A stretch of DNA of 64,000 nucleotides, from NCBI RefSeq assembly GCF_045124755.1, contig NZ_JBGVMK010000029.1, one strand, 5' to 3'. The notes under the pieces were generated by a model. It was given only the letters and a program-made list of their open reading frames with translations. It was not told the origin of the DNA and ran no database searches. Shown here one piece after another: positions 53,659 through 63,347 of the stretch. This stretch comes from Succinimonas sp045124755. GTDB taxonomy: Bacteria > Pseudomonadota > Gammaproteobacteria > Enterobacterales > Succinivibrionaceae. Each line of letters starts with the position of its first letter. The first letter of the stretch is position 1. Made by a program: the position numbers and the translations under genes.

Positions 53659-54078
53659 CTACAGCCATTTCTGAAACGGGGCAAGATCCGTGCCGTCTGT
53701 CACATACCACTTCCTTCGAGAGGAATCCCAGCGGGCTCCGAGCCCCTTGGCCGTGTCCTTTTCCGCATAGGGCACGTTAAGGTAAACCCGGCTCAGGTTG
53801 TCATCCTGACCGGGACGGCCATAGGCAGAAGCCCCCGCCGGACAGTTTCCGTCCCTGCTGTTACCGGAGAACACATTGCCTGATGAAGCATTGCCATAAG
53901 CGGCAGGCGGAACAAAAGCCGCCCCGGAAACACAGTCTCCCGGGAACATCTCCGGATCCGGGAAAGTGCATTCCCGCGTGTATCTCAGGGCTTCCTCATC
54001 CGAAAACGGAATATATTCCCGACAAAAGTCCGGAATCTCGCCTGGAACGTCATTTTCATAATCAAAGTAATCAGTCAT
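53659..54078 (-). CDS. DUF5710 domain protein
   Basis: 139 aa. Only the last 45 residues are recognisable: YLNVPYAEKDTAKGLGARWD, then SSRRKWYVTDGTDLAPFQKWL, the DUF5710 consensus, often found in plasmid and conjugation proteins such as DNA primases. The N-terminal two thirds are acidic and Gly/Ser/Asn-rich without a known domain. No signal peptide. GGATAATG lies before the start, a modest site. Confidence 0.75.
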   Translation of the reverse strand: MTDYFDYENDVPGEIPDFCREYIPFSDEEALRYTRECTFPDPEMFPGDCVSGAAFVPPAAYGNASSGNVFSGNSRDGNCPAGASAYGRPGQDDNLSRVYLNVPYAEKDTAKGLGARWDSSRRKWYVTDGTDLAPFQKWL

Positions 54079-54195
54079 TTTTCATTATCCGGTAAATAAC
54101 AAAGGAGAGACCCGGTCTCCCCTTTCATGCTGCGCTGCGTAACAGGCATTCAAAAGGGCCGCAGCAGCAAAGCCCCCCCCCTCTCCCGCGCGAAA

Positions 54196-56583
54196 CTATT
54201 CCCTTAGCTCGGCCCCGTAGGCTTCCCGGAGACTTCCGACAATGCGGTCACTGATCTCCTGGATCGCAGCATCCTCCAGAGTTCTGTCCTGAGCCTGGAG
54301 CACCACACTGAAGGCCAGACTCTTCTTCCCGGCGGCAATGTTCTCGCCCTCGTAGATATCAAAAATGCTGATGTCCTGCAAAAGATCCCCGGCGTTTTTC
54401 TTCACGGTGTTCAAGATCTTCACCGCCGGCACCCCGCTGTCGATGACAATGGCAAAATCACGGCGGATGGAGGGGAACTTCGAGAAATCCGCATAGGCGG
54501 TAATGCTCCTGGTGGTCAGGGCCCGCAGTTTAAGCTGGAACAGGAAAACCTTCTTCTTAAGACCCAGGGCCTTCTGAACCAGAGGATGAATGAGGCCTAC
54601 ATCTCCCACGTACTCGCCGTTTCTCAGGATGCGAGCGGATACTCCCGGATGAAGAGCCGGATGGGAGCCACGCGCAAAATCAAATTCCGCATTGCCGGCG
54701 GTAATTTCCAAAAGCCTTTCCACATCACCCTTAATATCGTAAAAATCACAGGCCCGGGGTTTTTCATACCAGTTTTCCGGGGCAATATTTCCGGTAATGA
54801 GACCGCCAATCATTTCCTCCTGACGGATGCCATTTTCAGAAACAGCATCTGAAATAAAGGTCAAACCGGTTTCAAAGATCCGGAGGTCGGAAATCTGACG
54901 GTTCATATTATAAAGAGCGGTATTGACGAGACCGGCCCAGAGGGTGGTTCTCATGGCGTTCATCTCCGAGGTGATGGGATGCGGGAGAATAATGGGAGTC
55001 TCCTCGGGATTGAGAGCCTTAAGGGATTTGTCATCCACGAAGCTGTAGGTGACCACCTCATGATAGCCCAGATCCGCTGCAAGAGACTTGATATCCCAGG
55101 CGGAAACCCGGGCCTCCCGCCGAGGAATCATGCGGAGCGGAGCCACAGGATCCGTGTTGGGAATCCGGTCATAGCCGTACATACGGGCCACCTCTTCGCA
55201 GATATCCACCGGAATGGCAATGTCATAGCGCCAGCTGGGGCTTACGGCAGTGATCTTGTCGCCATTAACCTCAGGCTGCATGCCGAGACGGCTGAGATAA
55301 TCAGTAACGGCGCTTCTTTCCACATCGACCCCCAGCACCTCTTTAATAAGGCTGAAGGGCATCTCGATTCTCTTAGGCTCCGGGAGATCCCCCGAGGACA
55401 CGGCCTCGCATACCGGCCCGGCCTCGCCTCCGGCAATGTCCAGAATAAATCTGGTGGCTCTTTCCATGGCCTCCGCCTGAATCTGATAGTCCACCCCTCT
55501 CTCAAAACGATGGGCGGCTTCCGTGTCGAGACCGTAGCTTCTGGCCCGGTTTTTGATAGCCCGGGGACTGAAAAACGCGGATTCCAGCAGAATATTCACG
55601 GTGCCGGACTTGACTCCCGTGCGCTCGCCACCGAAAATACCCGCCAGAGCGATCGCGCCGGCCGCATCGGCAATCACTAGGGTATCAGGAGTCAGAGAAG
55701 CCTCCTGACCGCTCAGGAGTACCATCTTTTCATCAGGGAAGGCCTTTCTTACCGTGATCTCATCCTTAAGAGCATCCAGATCAAAGGCATGCATGGGCTG
55801 ACCCAGCTCCAGCATAACGTAATTGGTCACATCTACTACGGGATCCAGACTCCGCATCCCCAGTCTTCTCAGTCTTTCCTGCATCCAGAGGGGACTCTTG
55901 CGAGAGAGATCCACGTTCCGGATTACCCGGGTAAGATAACGGGGACAGCCGGCAGTATCTATAACCTTTACCGGGAAGGTATCCGGGATGGCGGCAGGAA
56001 CCGCGGGAATATCCGGATACTTCACATCGGCTCCGGTAAGCACGCCGAATTCCCGGGCAATGCCGCGGATACTGAGACAGTCAGCGCGGTTAGCAGTGAG
56101 ATCCACGGTAATGGCCGTATCATTAAGTCCGAGATAGTCGTGAATGTCGGTTCCCACAGGAGCATCGGCCGGAAATTCGATAATGCCATTACTCTCATCG
56201 CTGAGTCCCAGCTCTTTGGCGGAGCAGAGCATGCCGTTAGACGGGACGCCTCTGAGCTTAGCCGGCTTGATCCGGAAATTGCCCGGCAATACGGCCCCCA
56301 CCTTGGCGCAGGCCACCTTGAGTCCCTGACGGCAGTTCGGAGCGCCACAGACAATGTCCAGCACCTCGTTTTCACCTGTCCGGACGGTGGTTACATGAAG
56401 ATGATCGGAATCCGGATGGTCAGCGCAGGTCAAAACCTCTCCCACCACCACTCCGGTGAATTCGCCGGCCACGGGATCCTGGGAATCCACTTCGAGACCA
56501 GCCATGGTAATAATATCGGAAACCTCTTCCGCAGAAAGGCTGCTGGGCACCAGCTCATCCAGCCACTGTTTGTTGAAAATCAT
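54196..56583 (-). CDS. pheT: Phenylalanine-tRNA ligase beta subunit
   Basis: Large subunit of the (alpha-beta)2 enzyme that charges tRNA-Phe. 795 aa, identical to the E. coli length. An N-terminal EMAP-like tRNA-binding domain (about 40-150), B3/B4 editing domain (about 210-380), B5 (about 400-475) and C-terminal FDX-ACB domain (about 700-795, FSKFPSIRRDFAIVID) are present. It follows pheS by 59 nt; no ihfA follows downstream as it does in enterics. Confidence 0.96.
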   Translation of the reverse strand: MIFNKQWLDELVPSSLSAEEVSDIITMAGLEVDSQDPVAGEFTGVVVGEVLTCADHPDSDHLHVTTVRTGENEVLDIVCGAPNCRQGLKVACAKVGAVLPGNFRIKPAKLRGVPSNGMLCSAKELGLSDESNGIIEFPADAPVGTDIHDYLGLNDTAITVDLTANRADCLSIRGIAREFGVLTGADVKYPDIPAVPAAIPDTFPVKVIDTAGCPRYLTRVIRNVDLSRKSPLWMQERLRRLGMRSLDPVVDVTNYVMLELGQPMHAFDLDALKDEITVRKAFPDEKMVLLSGQEASLTPDTLVIADAAGAIALAGIFGGERTGVKSGTVNILLESAFFSPRAIKNRARSYGLDTEAAHRFERGVDYQIQAEAMERATRFILDIAGGEAGPVCEAVSSGDLPEPKRIEMPFSLIKEVLGVDVERSAVTDYLSRLGMQPEVNGDKITAVSPSWRYDIAIPVDICEEVARMYGYDRIPNTDPVAPLRMIPRREARVSAWDIKSLAADLGYHEVVTYSFVDDKSLKALNPEETPIILPHPITSEMNAMRTTLWAGLVNTALYNMNRQISDLRIFETGLTFISDAVSENGIRQEEMIGGLITGNIAPENWYEKPRACDFYDIKGDVERLLEITAGNAEFDFARGSHPALHPGVSARILRNGEYVGDVGLIHPLVQKALGLKKKVFLFQLKLRALTTRSITAYADFSKFPSIRRDFAIVIDSGVPAVKILNTVKKNAGDLLQDISIFDIYEGENIAAGKKSLAFSVVLQAQDRTLEDAAIQEISDRIVGSLREAYGAELRE

Positions 56584-56642
56584 TTAAAGCGCGCTCCTTC
56601 TTGCTCCGCTGTTCTGTCTTGCTGTTATTTGCCTGGTCGTTC

Positions 56643-57629
56643 TTATTTCCCGAACTGCTTCAGGAATCTCATGTCATTCTCAAAAAACGCCCGGAGGTCA
56701 TTCACTCCGTAGCGGAGCATGGCCAGACGCTCCACGCCGAGACCGAAGGCAAAGCCGTGATACCTTTCCGGATCCAGTCCCACATTGCTGTACAGCCGGG
56801 GATTAACCATGCCGCAGCCCAGCACCTCCAGCCATTTGCCGTTCTTTCTTCTGACATCAACCTCGGCGGAGGGCTCGGTAAACGGGAAAAACGAAGGACG
56901 GAACCTAACCTCCAGTTCCTCTTCGAAAAAGTTAACCAGAAAGCTGTGCAAAACGCCCTTAAGTTCGGCAAAGGTGCTGTGATCATCCACCAGAAGCCCC
57001 TCTACCTGATGGAACATAGGGGTATGGGTCATGTCGTAGTCCGGACGGTAAACGCGGCCGGGAACAATGATCCGGATGGGAGGCGCCTTCTTCTCCATGG
57101 TGCGGATCTGCACGCCGGAGGTTTGAGTGCGCAAAAGCAGGTTGTCGTTGAAATAGAAGGTATCATGCTCGGAACGGGCCGGATGATCGGGCTCAATGCA
57201 CAGGGCGTCAAAGTTATGGAAACAGTCTTCGATTTCCGGGCCGGATTCGGTGGTAAAGCCCAGAGACTCAAAAATCTCCTCGATCCTTCTGATGGTGCGA
57301 GTTACCGGATGCAGGGTTCCGGCGGCGCTTCTGCGGCCGGGCAGAGTGATATCCACAGTCTCCGAAGCCAGCTTGCGGTTCAGGATTTCCGCTTCGATCT
57401 CCGCCTTTTTGGCATTAAGAGCTTCCGTTACCTGATTCTTAGCGGCATTGATAACTGCTCCCATTTTGGGACGTTCCTCGGGAGAAAGCTTGCCGAGCCC
57501 CTTCATCTGTTCCGTAAAAAGGCCCTTTTTTCCCAGATAATCGACTCTCACAGCCTCCAGGGCAGCTTCATCTCCAGCCTCGGCAATCCGGGCCTGAGCC
57601 TGACTCACAAGCTCATTCAAATCACTCAT
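56643..57629 (-). CDS. pheS: Phenylalanine-tRNA ligase alpha subunit
   Basis: Catalytic subunit: 328 aa against 327 in E. coli. An N-terminal coiled coil (1-90) is followed by class II motifs: GFTTESGPEIEDCFHNFDAL, motif 2 PGRVYRPDYDMTHTPMFHQ and motif 3 GFAFGLGVERLAML. AGAGGAAG precedes the ATG. The promoter overlaps the terminator of the upstream GGDEF-EAL gene; no Phe-rich leader peptide was found. Confidence 0.97.
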   Translation of the reverse strand: MSDLNELVSQAQARIAEAGDEAALEAVRVDYLGKKGLFTEQMKGLGKLSPEERPKMGAVINAAKNQVTEALNAKKAEIEAEILNRKLASETVDITLPGRRSAAGTLHPVTRTIRRIEEIFESLGFTTESGPEIEDCFHNFDALCIEPDHPARSEHDTFYFNDNLLLRTQTSGVQIRTMEKKAPPIRIIVPGRVYRPDYDMTHTPMFHQVEGLLVDDHSTFAELKGVLHSFLVNFFEEELEVRFRPSFFPFTEPSAEVDVRRKNGKWLEVLGCGMVNPRLYSNVGLDPERYHGFAFGLGVERLAMLRYGVNDLRAFFENDMRFLKQFGK

Positions 57630-57670
57630 AACTTCCTCTTAAACATCTGCCGGAGGAAATTCCTCCGCAA

Positions 57671-57694
57671 TAAAAAACCGGCAAAACTGCCGGT
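57671..57694 (-). terminator. Terminator of the GGDEF-EAL gene
   Basis: On the minus strand ACCGGCA pairs with TGCCGGT (57677-57694), followed by TTTTTTA. It lies about 100 nt after the GGDEF-EAL stop and directly beneath the pheS start point. Confidence 0.75.
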
Positions 57695-57695
57695 G

Positions 57696-57724
57696 ATTAT
57701 ACTTATCTTTACCTTTAATGACAA
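57696..57724 (-). promoter_or_regulatory. Promoter of pheST
   Basis: TTGTCA, 17-nt spacer, perfect TATAAT. The predicted start (about 57689) falls inside the terminator hairpin, so transcripts starting here carry only part of that stem and would not be attenuated by it. Confidence 0.75.
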
Positions 57725-57791
57725 TTGAGAGCCGGAACAAAAACCCGCCCTGCCGGCCTCCTGATTATTTCCCGGCGCTTTTCCGAACATC

Positions 57792-60700
57792 TCAGGCCTT
57801 TCTGACCGCCTTCCCCTCAAGAGTCTCCTCCTGACATTCCTCCGGAACATCGTTCAGAGCCGCTGATCCGGGACCTTCCTGGCTTACCGGGCTGGGAGGA
57901 CAGATATAGCAGCCCTGGCAGAAATCCACGCCCAGTTCTTCAAAAATCCGGAAATCCTCCTCGGTTTCGATCTGGGAAACCATGGTATGCATATGAAGCC
58001 CCTTGGCCATCTGAATCAGGGCTTTGATAATAATAAGATTGCTCTCGTCCCGGCTGATGTTCTGGGTGAAGTCGGGATGGAACTTGATATAGGAAACCGG
58101 AAGCAGCTTCAGCATATAGCCAAGACAGCCGCTCTTCCCAAAATTGTCCAAAGCAAAGCCGAGACAGCTGTTCCGGAACCGGTTCATAAAGTTCAGCACC
58201 GAATCCAGATGGCGGCTGACATCATCCTCGTCGATTTCGAAGCAGATCACCCGGGTCAGGGCCAAATTGCTGTTAAGGAGATCCTGGAGCCGGGTAATAA
58301 AATCCTCATCGCAGATAGTCTCGGAACTGATATTCACAAAAAGGACGTCAATATCCCTGAGGCGCTCCGGATTGTCCCGGCAGATGCGGTTCAGGCTTTC
58401 CAGCATCCAGCTGTCAATGCGGGACATGATGTTAAAGCCGTAGCAGCGTGTTACAAAGGCCGCGGGCTCGATAACATCCCGACGATCCCCAATGATGCGG
58501 GCAAAAAGCTCATAGCATTTGCGGCTGCGATCGCTCATGTTCAGGATTTTCTGCCGTACCGCAAAAATCGATCCGCTGTCCAGAGCCTTATGGATCCTGG
58601 TTACCAGGGAGACGGTCTCGGTATAATCAGGCAGCCTGTTAATGGTTTTGTCGGAAATGAAAAGATGATAGGTGTTAGGCCCCATGTCCATAGCAGACCG
58701 GCAGGCGGCGTCGGCGCAGGAGAGGAGCGCGGAAACGCTGCCCCGGGCAGTATCAATAAGCACCAGTCCCATGTTCATGGTAATAACATGCATATTGCCG
58801 GACACGTTAAGCCGCAGACTGAGAAGATCCCGGCGCCAGTTCTTGGCATGAAAAATAGCCTCCCGGGCAGAGCATCCCCGCATCAGCACCGCAAATTCAT
58901 TTCCGTTCAGCCGGAAAACGTCAAACTCCTTCCTGATGCCGGATTTCAGGCATTCGGCGATTTTGGTCAGGATCTGATCCCCGTAGACATGTCCGGCCAC
59001 ATCATTGATATAGTTAATGTTCTGAATCCGCATAAAGCAGAGCACGCCCTTGTTGGCCCCCTCCTGTTCCAGCACCTGATTCAGAATTTCCATGAAATAA
59101 CGGCGGTTGTACACTCCGGTAACTGTATCATGGCTTTCCAGATAGCGCAGGCGGTTCACATAGCTTTCGTCCTGGCTCATATCGTAAAGCTCGCCGATAA
59201 AAAGGTACATGCTGTTGCTGACTATGCTCCGGGATTTCAGGCGCTTTCTAAGTTCATTGGTGGGCATAAATGTCAGGGACAGCTTCACCGGCACCGGATT
59301 TCCCTCCTTGCCCGTAATGACGAGATTGCAGACATCGCTCACCGAGGGCAGGGAATCGTCCTCCTCGGCCAGCCTGGCGTTAACCTTGCGGATCATGCCG
59401 GCAAAAAAGTCGTTAAAAACCTCCGGCTCCCGGCAGATGGAGGAGAAGCGTCGATCCTGACTGCCGTCCGCCCCGGCTTTGAGATTTCCCGCAAGGGAGA
59501 CAAAGGCCGGATTCACATCCTCGATATCTCCGGTCCAGGACATCAGGAAAAGTCCGGAGGAGCTGTGCTTGAGGAACTGACTCAAGCGGTTGGAGTTCTC
59601 CTCGGCCAGCAGAAAGGCCTGCTCGCCCCGGGTCTTTTCATAATAAGCCCGGTAGCCCATGGAGATGGAAACCATGATGCCCAGAAGACCGGAAACCAGA
59701 CAGAAATAGGTATGGGTTTCCGCCTCGAAGCCCAAGTAGCCCAGAAGAGCCAGATTCGGCACATTAACTCCCAGAAGAAACATCTCCGCCACAAACACGT
59801 AGCCGAGATGAATGTAGTTCTGTTCCCTGAAGGCCCGGATAATGAAATAGCCTCCCAGAAGCATCATGAGCGCATAGCTGAACAGCATAAACAGGAAGCC
59901 GGCCTTTTCCGGAACAAACCAGACCATGGTCGCCCCGAAAAGTCCCAGCGCCGTAAAGAAGATCTGCGCATAACGGAAAAAAGCCGCGCGGGAGGAGGGC
60001 AAAATAGTGAATACCGATCCCGAAAACCCAGCCAGGGCCAGAAGTCCTGCGGTGACATAGTCCCGCACCAGATCCGCATGGCTGCTGAAAAAACGCGACA
60101 GGATCGTAAGATAGCTGCCGGAGATCCAGATGCAGGCAGTAACCGCAAACGCCAGAACAGTGTAATAAAGGTAGCGCTTTTCCCGGAGGAATATGAAGAA
60201 CACCAGAGAGGAGATAAAGACAATGAGCATAATGCCCGCGATAATGCCGTTTATTACCTTGTCCACGGTATCGTAAAAATTGAATCTTTTAGCATCCACG
60301 AGACCAAAACGGAACTGGGTGTCAAGGTCGGAGGTCAGGCGCACATAGACGGTGCTGTATTCATGGTTGCGGGAAAAAATCGGAAAATCCCAGCCGCTGG
60401 AGGGAAAAAACTTCGAGCTTAAGCCCCGGTCAATGCCGGTGTGCCAGACGCTCACCAGCTGTCCCCGCTGGTTCTGTACAAAAACATCCACCTTTTTTAT
60501 GAAGATGTTGCTGACACTGAGCACCATGCTGGCGCTGTCGCCGCTCCGGTTTTCCACCCGGAAGCGAAACCAGCGCACCCGGCTGGAGTCATTCCCCACC
60601 CACTTCACCGGCTCCACGCTGTAGCTGTCCCAGGATCCGGAAACCTCCCAGGGCCACTGAGCTTTCGGCGAGGTACGGTTAACCTGCATGCTTCCTGAGA

Positions 60701-60812
60701 TATCCAGCTGAATATTGCTGTCGTTCACACGAATAACGGGAACATCTCCGAATGCTGCAGCAGAGCACAGCATTACCATAAGGCCCAGGGCAAGGGAAAA
60801 AATGAAACGCAT
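57792..60812 (-). CDS. 7TM-DISM sensor with degenerate GGDEF and EAL domains
   Basis: The start MRFIFSLALGLMVML gives 1006 aa with a signal peptide. Layout: periplasmic 7TMR-DISM-like domain (about 25-180), seven membrane helices (about 185-390), PAS-like region (about 400-540), GGDEF (about 555-720) and EAL (about 730-985). The GGDEF motif reads N-G-N-E-F. In the EAL domain the motif is Y-E-L-F-A-R, DDFG is DNFG, the usual IKID is IKFH and the distal AEGVET is VSQIET, so both catalytic sites look damaged. It probably senses or binds cyclic-di-GMP rather than turning it over. Confidence 0.85.
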   Translation of the reverse strand: MRFIFSLALGLMVMLCSAAAFGDVPVIRVNDSNIQLDISGSMQVNRTSPKAQWPWEVSGSWDSYSVEPVKWVGNDSSRVRWFRFRVENRSGDSASMVLSVSNIFIKKVDVFVQNQRGQLVSVWHTGIDRGLSSKFFPSSGWDFPIFSRNHEYSTVYVRLTSDLDTQFRFGLVDAKRFNFYDTVDKVINGIIAGIMLIVFISSLVFFIFLREKRYLYYTVLAFAVTACIWISGSYLTILSRFFSSHADLVRDYVTAGLLALAGFSGSVFTILPSSRAAFFRYAQIFFTALGLFGATMVWFVPEKAGFLFMLFSYALMMLLGGYFIIRAFREQNYIHLGYVFVAEMFLLGVNVPNLALLGYLGFEAETHTYFCLVSGLLGIMVSISMGYRAYYEKTRGEQAFLLAEENSNRLSQFLKHSSSGLFLMSWTGDIEDVNPAFVSLAGNLKAGADGSQDRRFSSICREPEVFNDFFAGMIRKVNARLAEEDDSLPSVSDVCNLVITGKEGNPVPVKLSLTFMPTNELRKRLKSRSIVSNSMYLFIGELYDMSQDESYVNRLRYLESHDTVTGVYNRRYFMEILNQVLEQEGANKGVLCFMRIQNINYINDVAGHVYGDQILTKIAECLKSGIRKEFDVFRLNGNEFAVLMRGCSAREAIFHAKNWRRDLLSLRLNVSGNMHVITMNMGLVLIDTARGSVSALLSCADAACRSAMDMGPNTYHLFISDKTINRLPDYTETVSLVTRIHKALDSGSIFAVRQKILNMSDRSRKCYELFARIIGDRRDVIEPAAFVTRCYGFNIMSRIDSWMLESLNRICRDNPERLRDIDVLFVNISSETICDEDFITRLQDLLNSNLALTRVICFEIDEDDVSRHLDSVLNFMNRFRNSCLGFALDNFGKSGCLGYMLKLLPVSYIKFHPDFTQNISRDESNLIIIKALIQMAKGLHMHTMVSQIETEEDFRIFEELGVDFCQGCYICPPSPVSQEGPGSAALNDVPEECQEETLEGKAVRKA

Positions 60813-61059
60813 CTTTCGTCCAGGATTGCAGGAGTAATCAGTTATTATCAGAAAGGTGAAAACCTTTTCCACTTTTTTTGAATTATATCACACTATTCCC
60901 AGCAGATTTAACATTCTTTGACAAAAAGTCTTGAAAAGTACAATAATTATTCGTTTTCCTGAAAACGTAGCTGAAAATTCTGTCTGGAAGTTTCAGGCAT
61001 TACCTTAAAGATACCTTTGCAAACAAAAGTTTAACATGATAATCTGGTAATTTTTATAC

Positions 61060-61677
61060 ATGTCAGAAGATCTTTTAAAAAAAGTCGGATCATATTTCTT
61101 CCTTCCTCCGGGGGTTTTCGGACAAGGAGCGTTCCTGCATCTTACGGGATACCTCCTGATGCCGCTTTTTACGGGAGCCCCGGTCAAAAAGTCTGCTTTG
61201 CCTGAAAACACCAATTTACCGGAGAACTCTTCTTTGCCGGACGGAACATCTTTTTCGGATATGATTACGGAAAGACTAGCCGGGCTTCCCGGAGATCTCA
61301 TGTCCTATGCCGCTCTTCCCAAAACCGTTCCGGGATTCCTGCTCTTCACAGCCGGCATGGCAGTCGCTCTGCTAGCTCTGAAGCCATTTCTGAAATACCG
61401 CATAAGCCCGCATCCCCTGTCCCGGACACCTCACCGGCTTTTTACCGCCGGCATCTACAGTCTGAGCAGAAATCCCATGTATCTTTCCCTCCTTTTAATG
61501 CTGGCGGGGCTGGGGCTTGCGCTCTCTCCCTGGCTTTTGCCGGTAACCCTCCCCTTGGCGTTCTTTTTCCTGAGAAGACAGATCCTCCGGGAAGAAAATT
61601 TTCTGAAAGACTCCTGTCCGGAATACTCCGATTATCTTAGCGCTGTCCCCCGCTGGTGCGGGATCCGGCACGGTTAG
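61060..61677 (+). CDS. Isoprenylcysteine/phospholipid methyltransferase-like membrane protein
   Basis: 205 aa of the ICMT/PEMT-like fold. The conserved C-terminal core is clear: HRLFTAGIYSLSRNPMYLSLLL, a hydrophobic pair of helices, ILREENFL, then CPEYSDYLSAVPRWCGI, the region that binds SAM. About four membrane helices. A short LPENTNLPENSSLPDG repeat (residues 46-61) lies in a loop. The substrate is unknown. No good ribosome site precedes the ATG. Confidence 0.8.
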   Translation: MSEDLLKKVGSYFFLPPGVFGQGAFLHLTGYLLMPLFTGAPVKKSALPENTNLPENSSLPDGTSFSDMITERLAGLPGDLMSYAALPKTVPGFLLFTAGMAVALLALKPFLKYRISPHPLSRTPHRLFTAGIYSLSRNPMYLSLLLMLAGLGLALSPWLLPVTLPLAFFFLRRQILREENFLKDSCPEYSDYLSAVPRWCGIRHG

Positions 61678-61735
61678 CAGGCTCATTAGACAGCCGGCAG
61701 CATGGTCAGCGGCATAGTTAAATGCCGGCATTTGT

Positions 61736-61768
61736 GATAGAATTCCGCAAGCTGGTTCAGCTTAACCA
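61736..61768 (+). promoter_or_regulatory. Extended -10 promoter and palindrome before ackA
   Basis: TGATAGAAT (61736-61743 region) with no clear -35, followed at 61753-61768 by the near-perfect palindrome TGGTTCAGCTTAACCA just downstream of the probable start: a candidate operator. Confidence 0.5.
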
Positions 61769-61851
61769 AGCTCTGACAAACACTGCGCCAACGTATCTGC
61801 AGCGCTCTTAAAAACAGGAAAAAACTCTCCTGAAAACAAAGGATTCTCTAA

Positions 61852-63078
61852 ATGACTTCTAATGTGAATGCTGAAAAAACCGTACTGGTAATTAACTGCG
61901 GCAGCTCTTCTCTCAAATTTGCCATTATCAACCCGGATGACGGTCATGTATTTCTGAACGGCATTGCTGAAAAGCTCGGCCTCTCAGACGCCCGCATCGA
62001 ATGGCGTTTTGAGGGACTTGACAAGGAAAGCGCCGAACTCGGAGCCGGAGCCGATCACAATGTGGCTGTGGACTTTCTGAACAACAACGTTCTTTCAAAG
62101 AGAAAGGATCTTCTGGACTCCATCTGCGCCGTGGGACACCGCATCGTGCAGGGCGGCGAGCTTTACAGCGAACCCACTCTGGTGGACGATGAGGTGGAAA
62201 AAGGCATTGAAAGATGCATCCCGTTTGCGCCGCTTCACAACCCGGGACATCTTATCGGCATCAGAGCCGCCAGAAAGGCCTTCAATAAGATTCCGCATGT
62301 AACGGTATTTGACACAGCCTTCCACCAGACCATGCCGGATGTGGCTTACAGATACGCCATTCCCGAAGAGCTCTACACCAAGCACGGCATTCGCCGCTAC
62401 GGCGCTCACGGCACCTCGCATGGCTATGTTTACAATGAAGCCGCCAAGGAGCTTGGCTATGACACCGCTAATTTCAACGCCATAACCTGCCACCTGGGCA
62501 ACGGCGCTTCCATTTCCGCCGTGAAGAACGGCAAGTGCATGGATACCTCCATGGGCCTCACTCCGCTGGACGGCCTGGTAATGGGCACCCGCACCGGTTC
62601 CATTGACGCCTCCGTGGTTTTCTTCATGTGCGATGTGCTGCACTACAAGGTTGAGGAAGTCCGGGAAATTTTCAACAAAAAGTCCGGCCTCATAGCTCTT
62701 TCCGGAGCCACCTCTGACTGGCGCGATATCTGCAGCGGCTATCAGAACGGCGATGAAAAATGCGCCCTGGCCTTCAAGATGTTCTGCTACCGGGCAGCCA
62801 AGTTCATTGCCTCCTACTACGTGCCTCTGGGACATGTGGATGCCATCGTCTTTACCGGCGGCATCGGCGAAAACTCCTACGTTATGAGAAAGCAGGTAAT
62901 CGAGTATCTTCCGGAAATTCTGGGCGCCAAACTGGATGATGCCCTTAACGAAAAGGCCATTGCCTACAAAGGAGGCCGCGGCCCCATCAATGCTCCGGAT
63001 TCCAAGGTGAAGATCATTGTGGTTCCCACCAACGAAGAGCTGGTTATCGCCAGAAGCGCTTATAAATTTGTAAAGTAA
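61852..63078 (+). CDS. ackA: Acetate kinase AckA
   Basis: Interconverts acetyl phosphate and acetate with ATP formation. 408 aa (E. coli 400). VLVINCGSSSLKFAII at the N-terminus, GHRIVQGGE, FDTAFHQTMP, RRYGAHGTSHG, HLGNGASISAV, MGLTPLDGLVMGTRTGSID and FTGGIGENS are all present. AAGGA precedes the start. Unlike in E. coli, pta does not follow; a terminator and a DUF3791 gene do. Confidence 0.97.
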   Translation: MTSNVNAEKTVLVINCGSSSLKFAIINPDDGHVFLNGIAEKLGLSDARIEWRFEGLDKESAELGAGADHNVAVDFLNNNVLSKRKDLLDSICAVGHRIVQGGELYSEPTLVDDEVEKGIERCIPFAPLHNPGHLIGIRAARKAFNKIPHVTVFDTAFHQTMPDVAYRYAIPEELYTKHGIRRYGAHGTSHGYVYNEAAKELGYDTANFNAITCHLGNGASISAVKNGKCMDTSMGLTPLDGLVMGTRTGSIDASVVFFMCDVLHYKVEEVREIFNKKSGLIALSGATSDWRDICSGYQNGDEKCALAFKMFCYRAAKFIASYYVPLGHVDAIVFTGGIGENSYVMRKQVIEYLPEILGAKLDDALNEKAIAYKGGRGPINAPDSKVKIIVVPTNEELVIARSAYKFVK

Positions 63079-63127
63079 AATAACGGGCTTTATCCTGCTT
63101 AAGGATAAAGCTTCCCGGTAACAGAGA

Positions 63128-63152
63128 GGGAGCTTTTTAAGCTCCCTTTTTT
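63128..63152 (+). terminator. Terminator of ackA
   Basis: GGGAGCTT / AAGCTCCC stem with a 3-nt loop and TTTTTT, after a smaller GCTTTATCC / GGATAAAGC hairpin at about 63090-63113. Confidence 0.85.
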
Positions 63153-63209
63153 GCTGCTCAGAGAGACCTCAGCGTCTTATACGGTTCTTTTTTTGCGCCA
63201 ATGATGATG

Positions 63210-63218
63210 TGATAGAAT
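63210..63218 (+). promoter_or_regulatory. Possible extended -10 promoter of the DUF3791 gene
   Basis: TGATAGAAT, in the same TGTGATAGAATT context as before ackA; the -35 is weak. Confidence 0.4.
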
Positions 63219-63347
63219 TACGGAAGGCCGGGTAAACTGGAGATACGCCGATTAGTTTAATAACTGCGCAAGTCTGTGTATTGTCATAAGCGCTGAAAGA
63301 AACAAAGAACTTCTTAAAGAAGGATACCGGGCGAGGGCAACTAAGCT

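Noticed and set aside
57671..57694. Phenylalanine attenuator for pheST
   Set aside because: The hairpin overlaps the predicted transcription start and no Phe-rich leader ORF lies upstream.
57987..60422. Very long open plus-strand frame (about 811 codons) opposite the GGDEF-EAL gene
   Set aside because: It is antisense to a gene with clear domains and shows composition typical of a mirrored frame (His/Gly/Pro-rich, no domain). Similar long antisense frames oppose ftsH, dnaK, rlmKL, pheT and lysC, an effect of the base composition.
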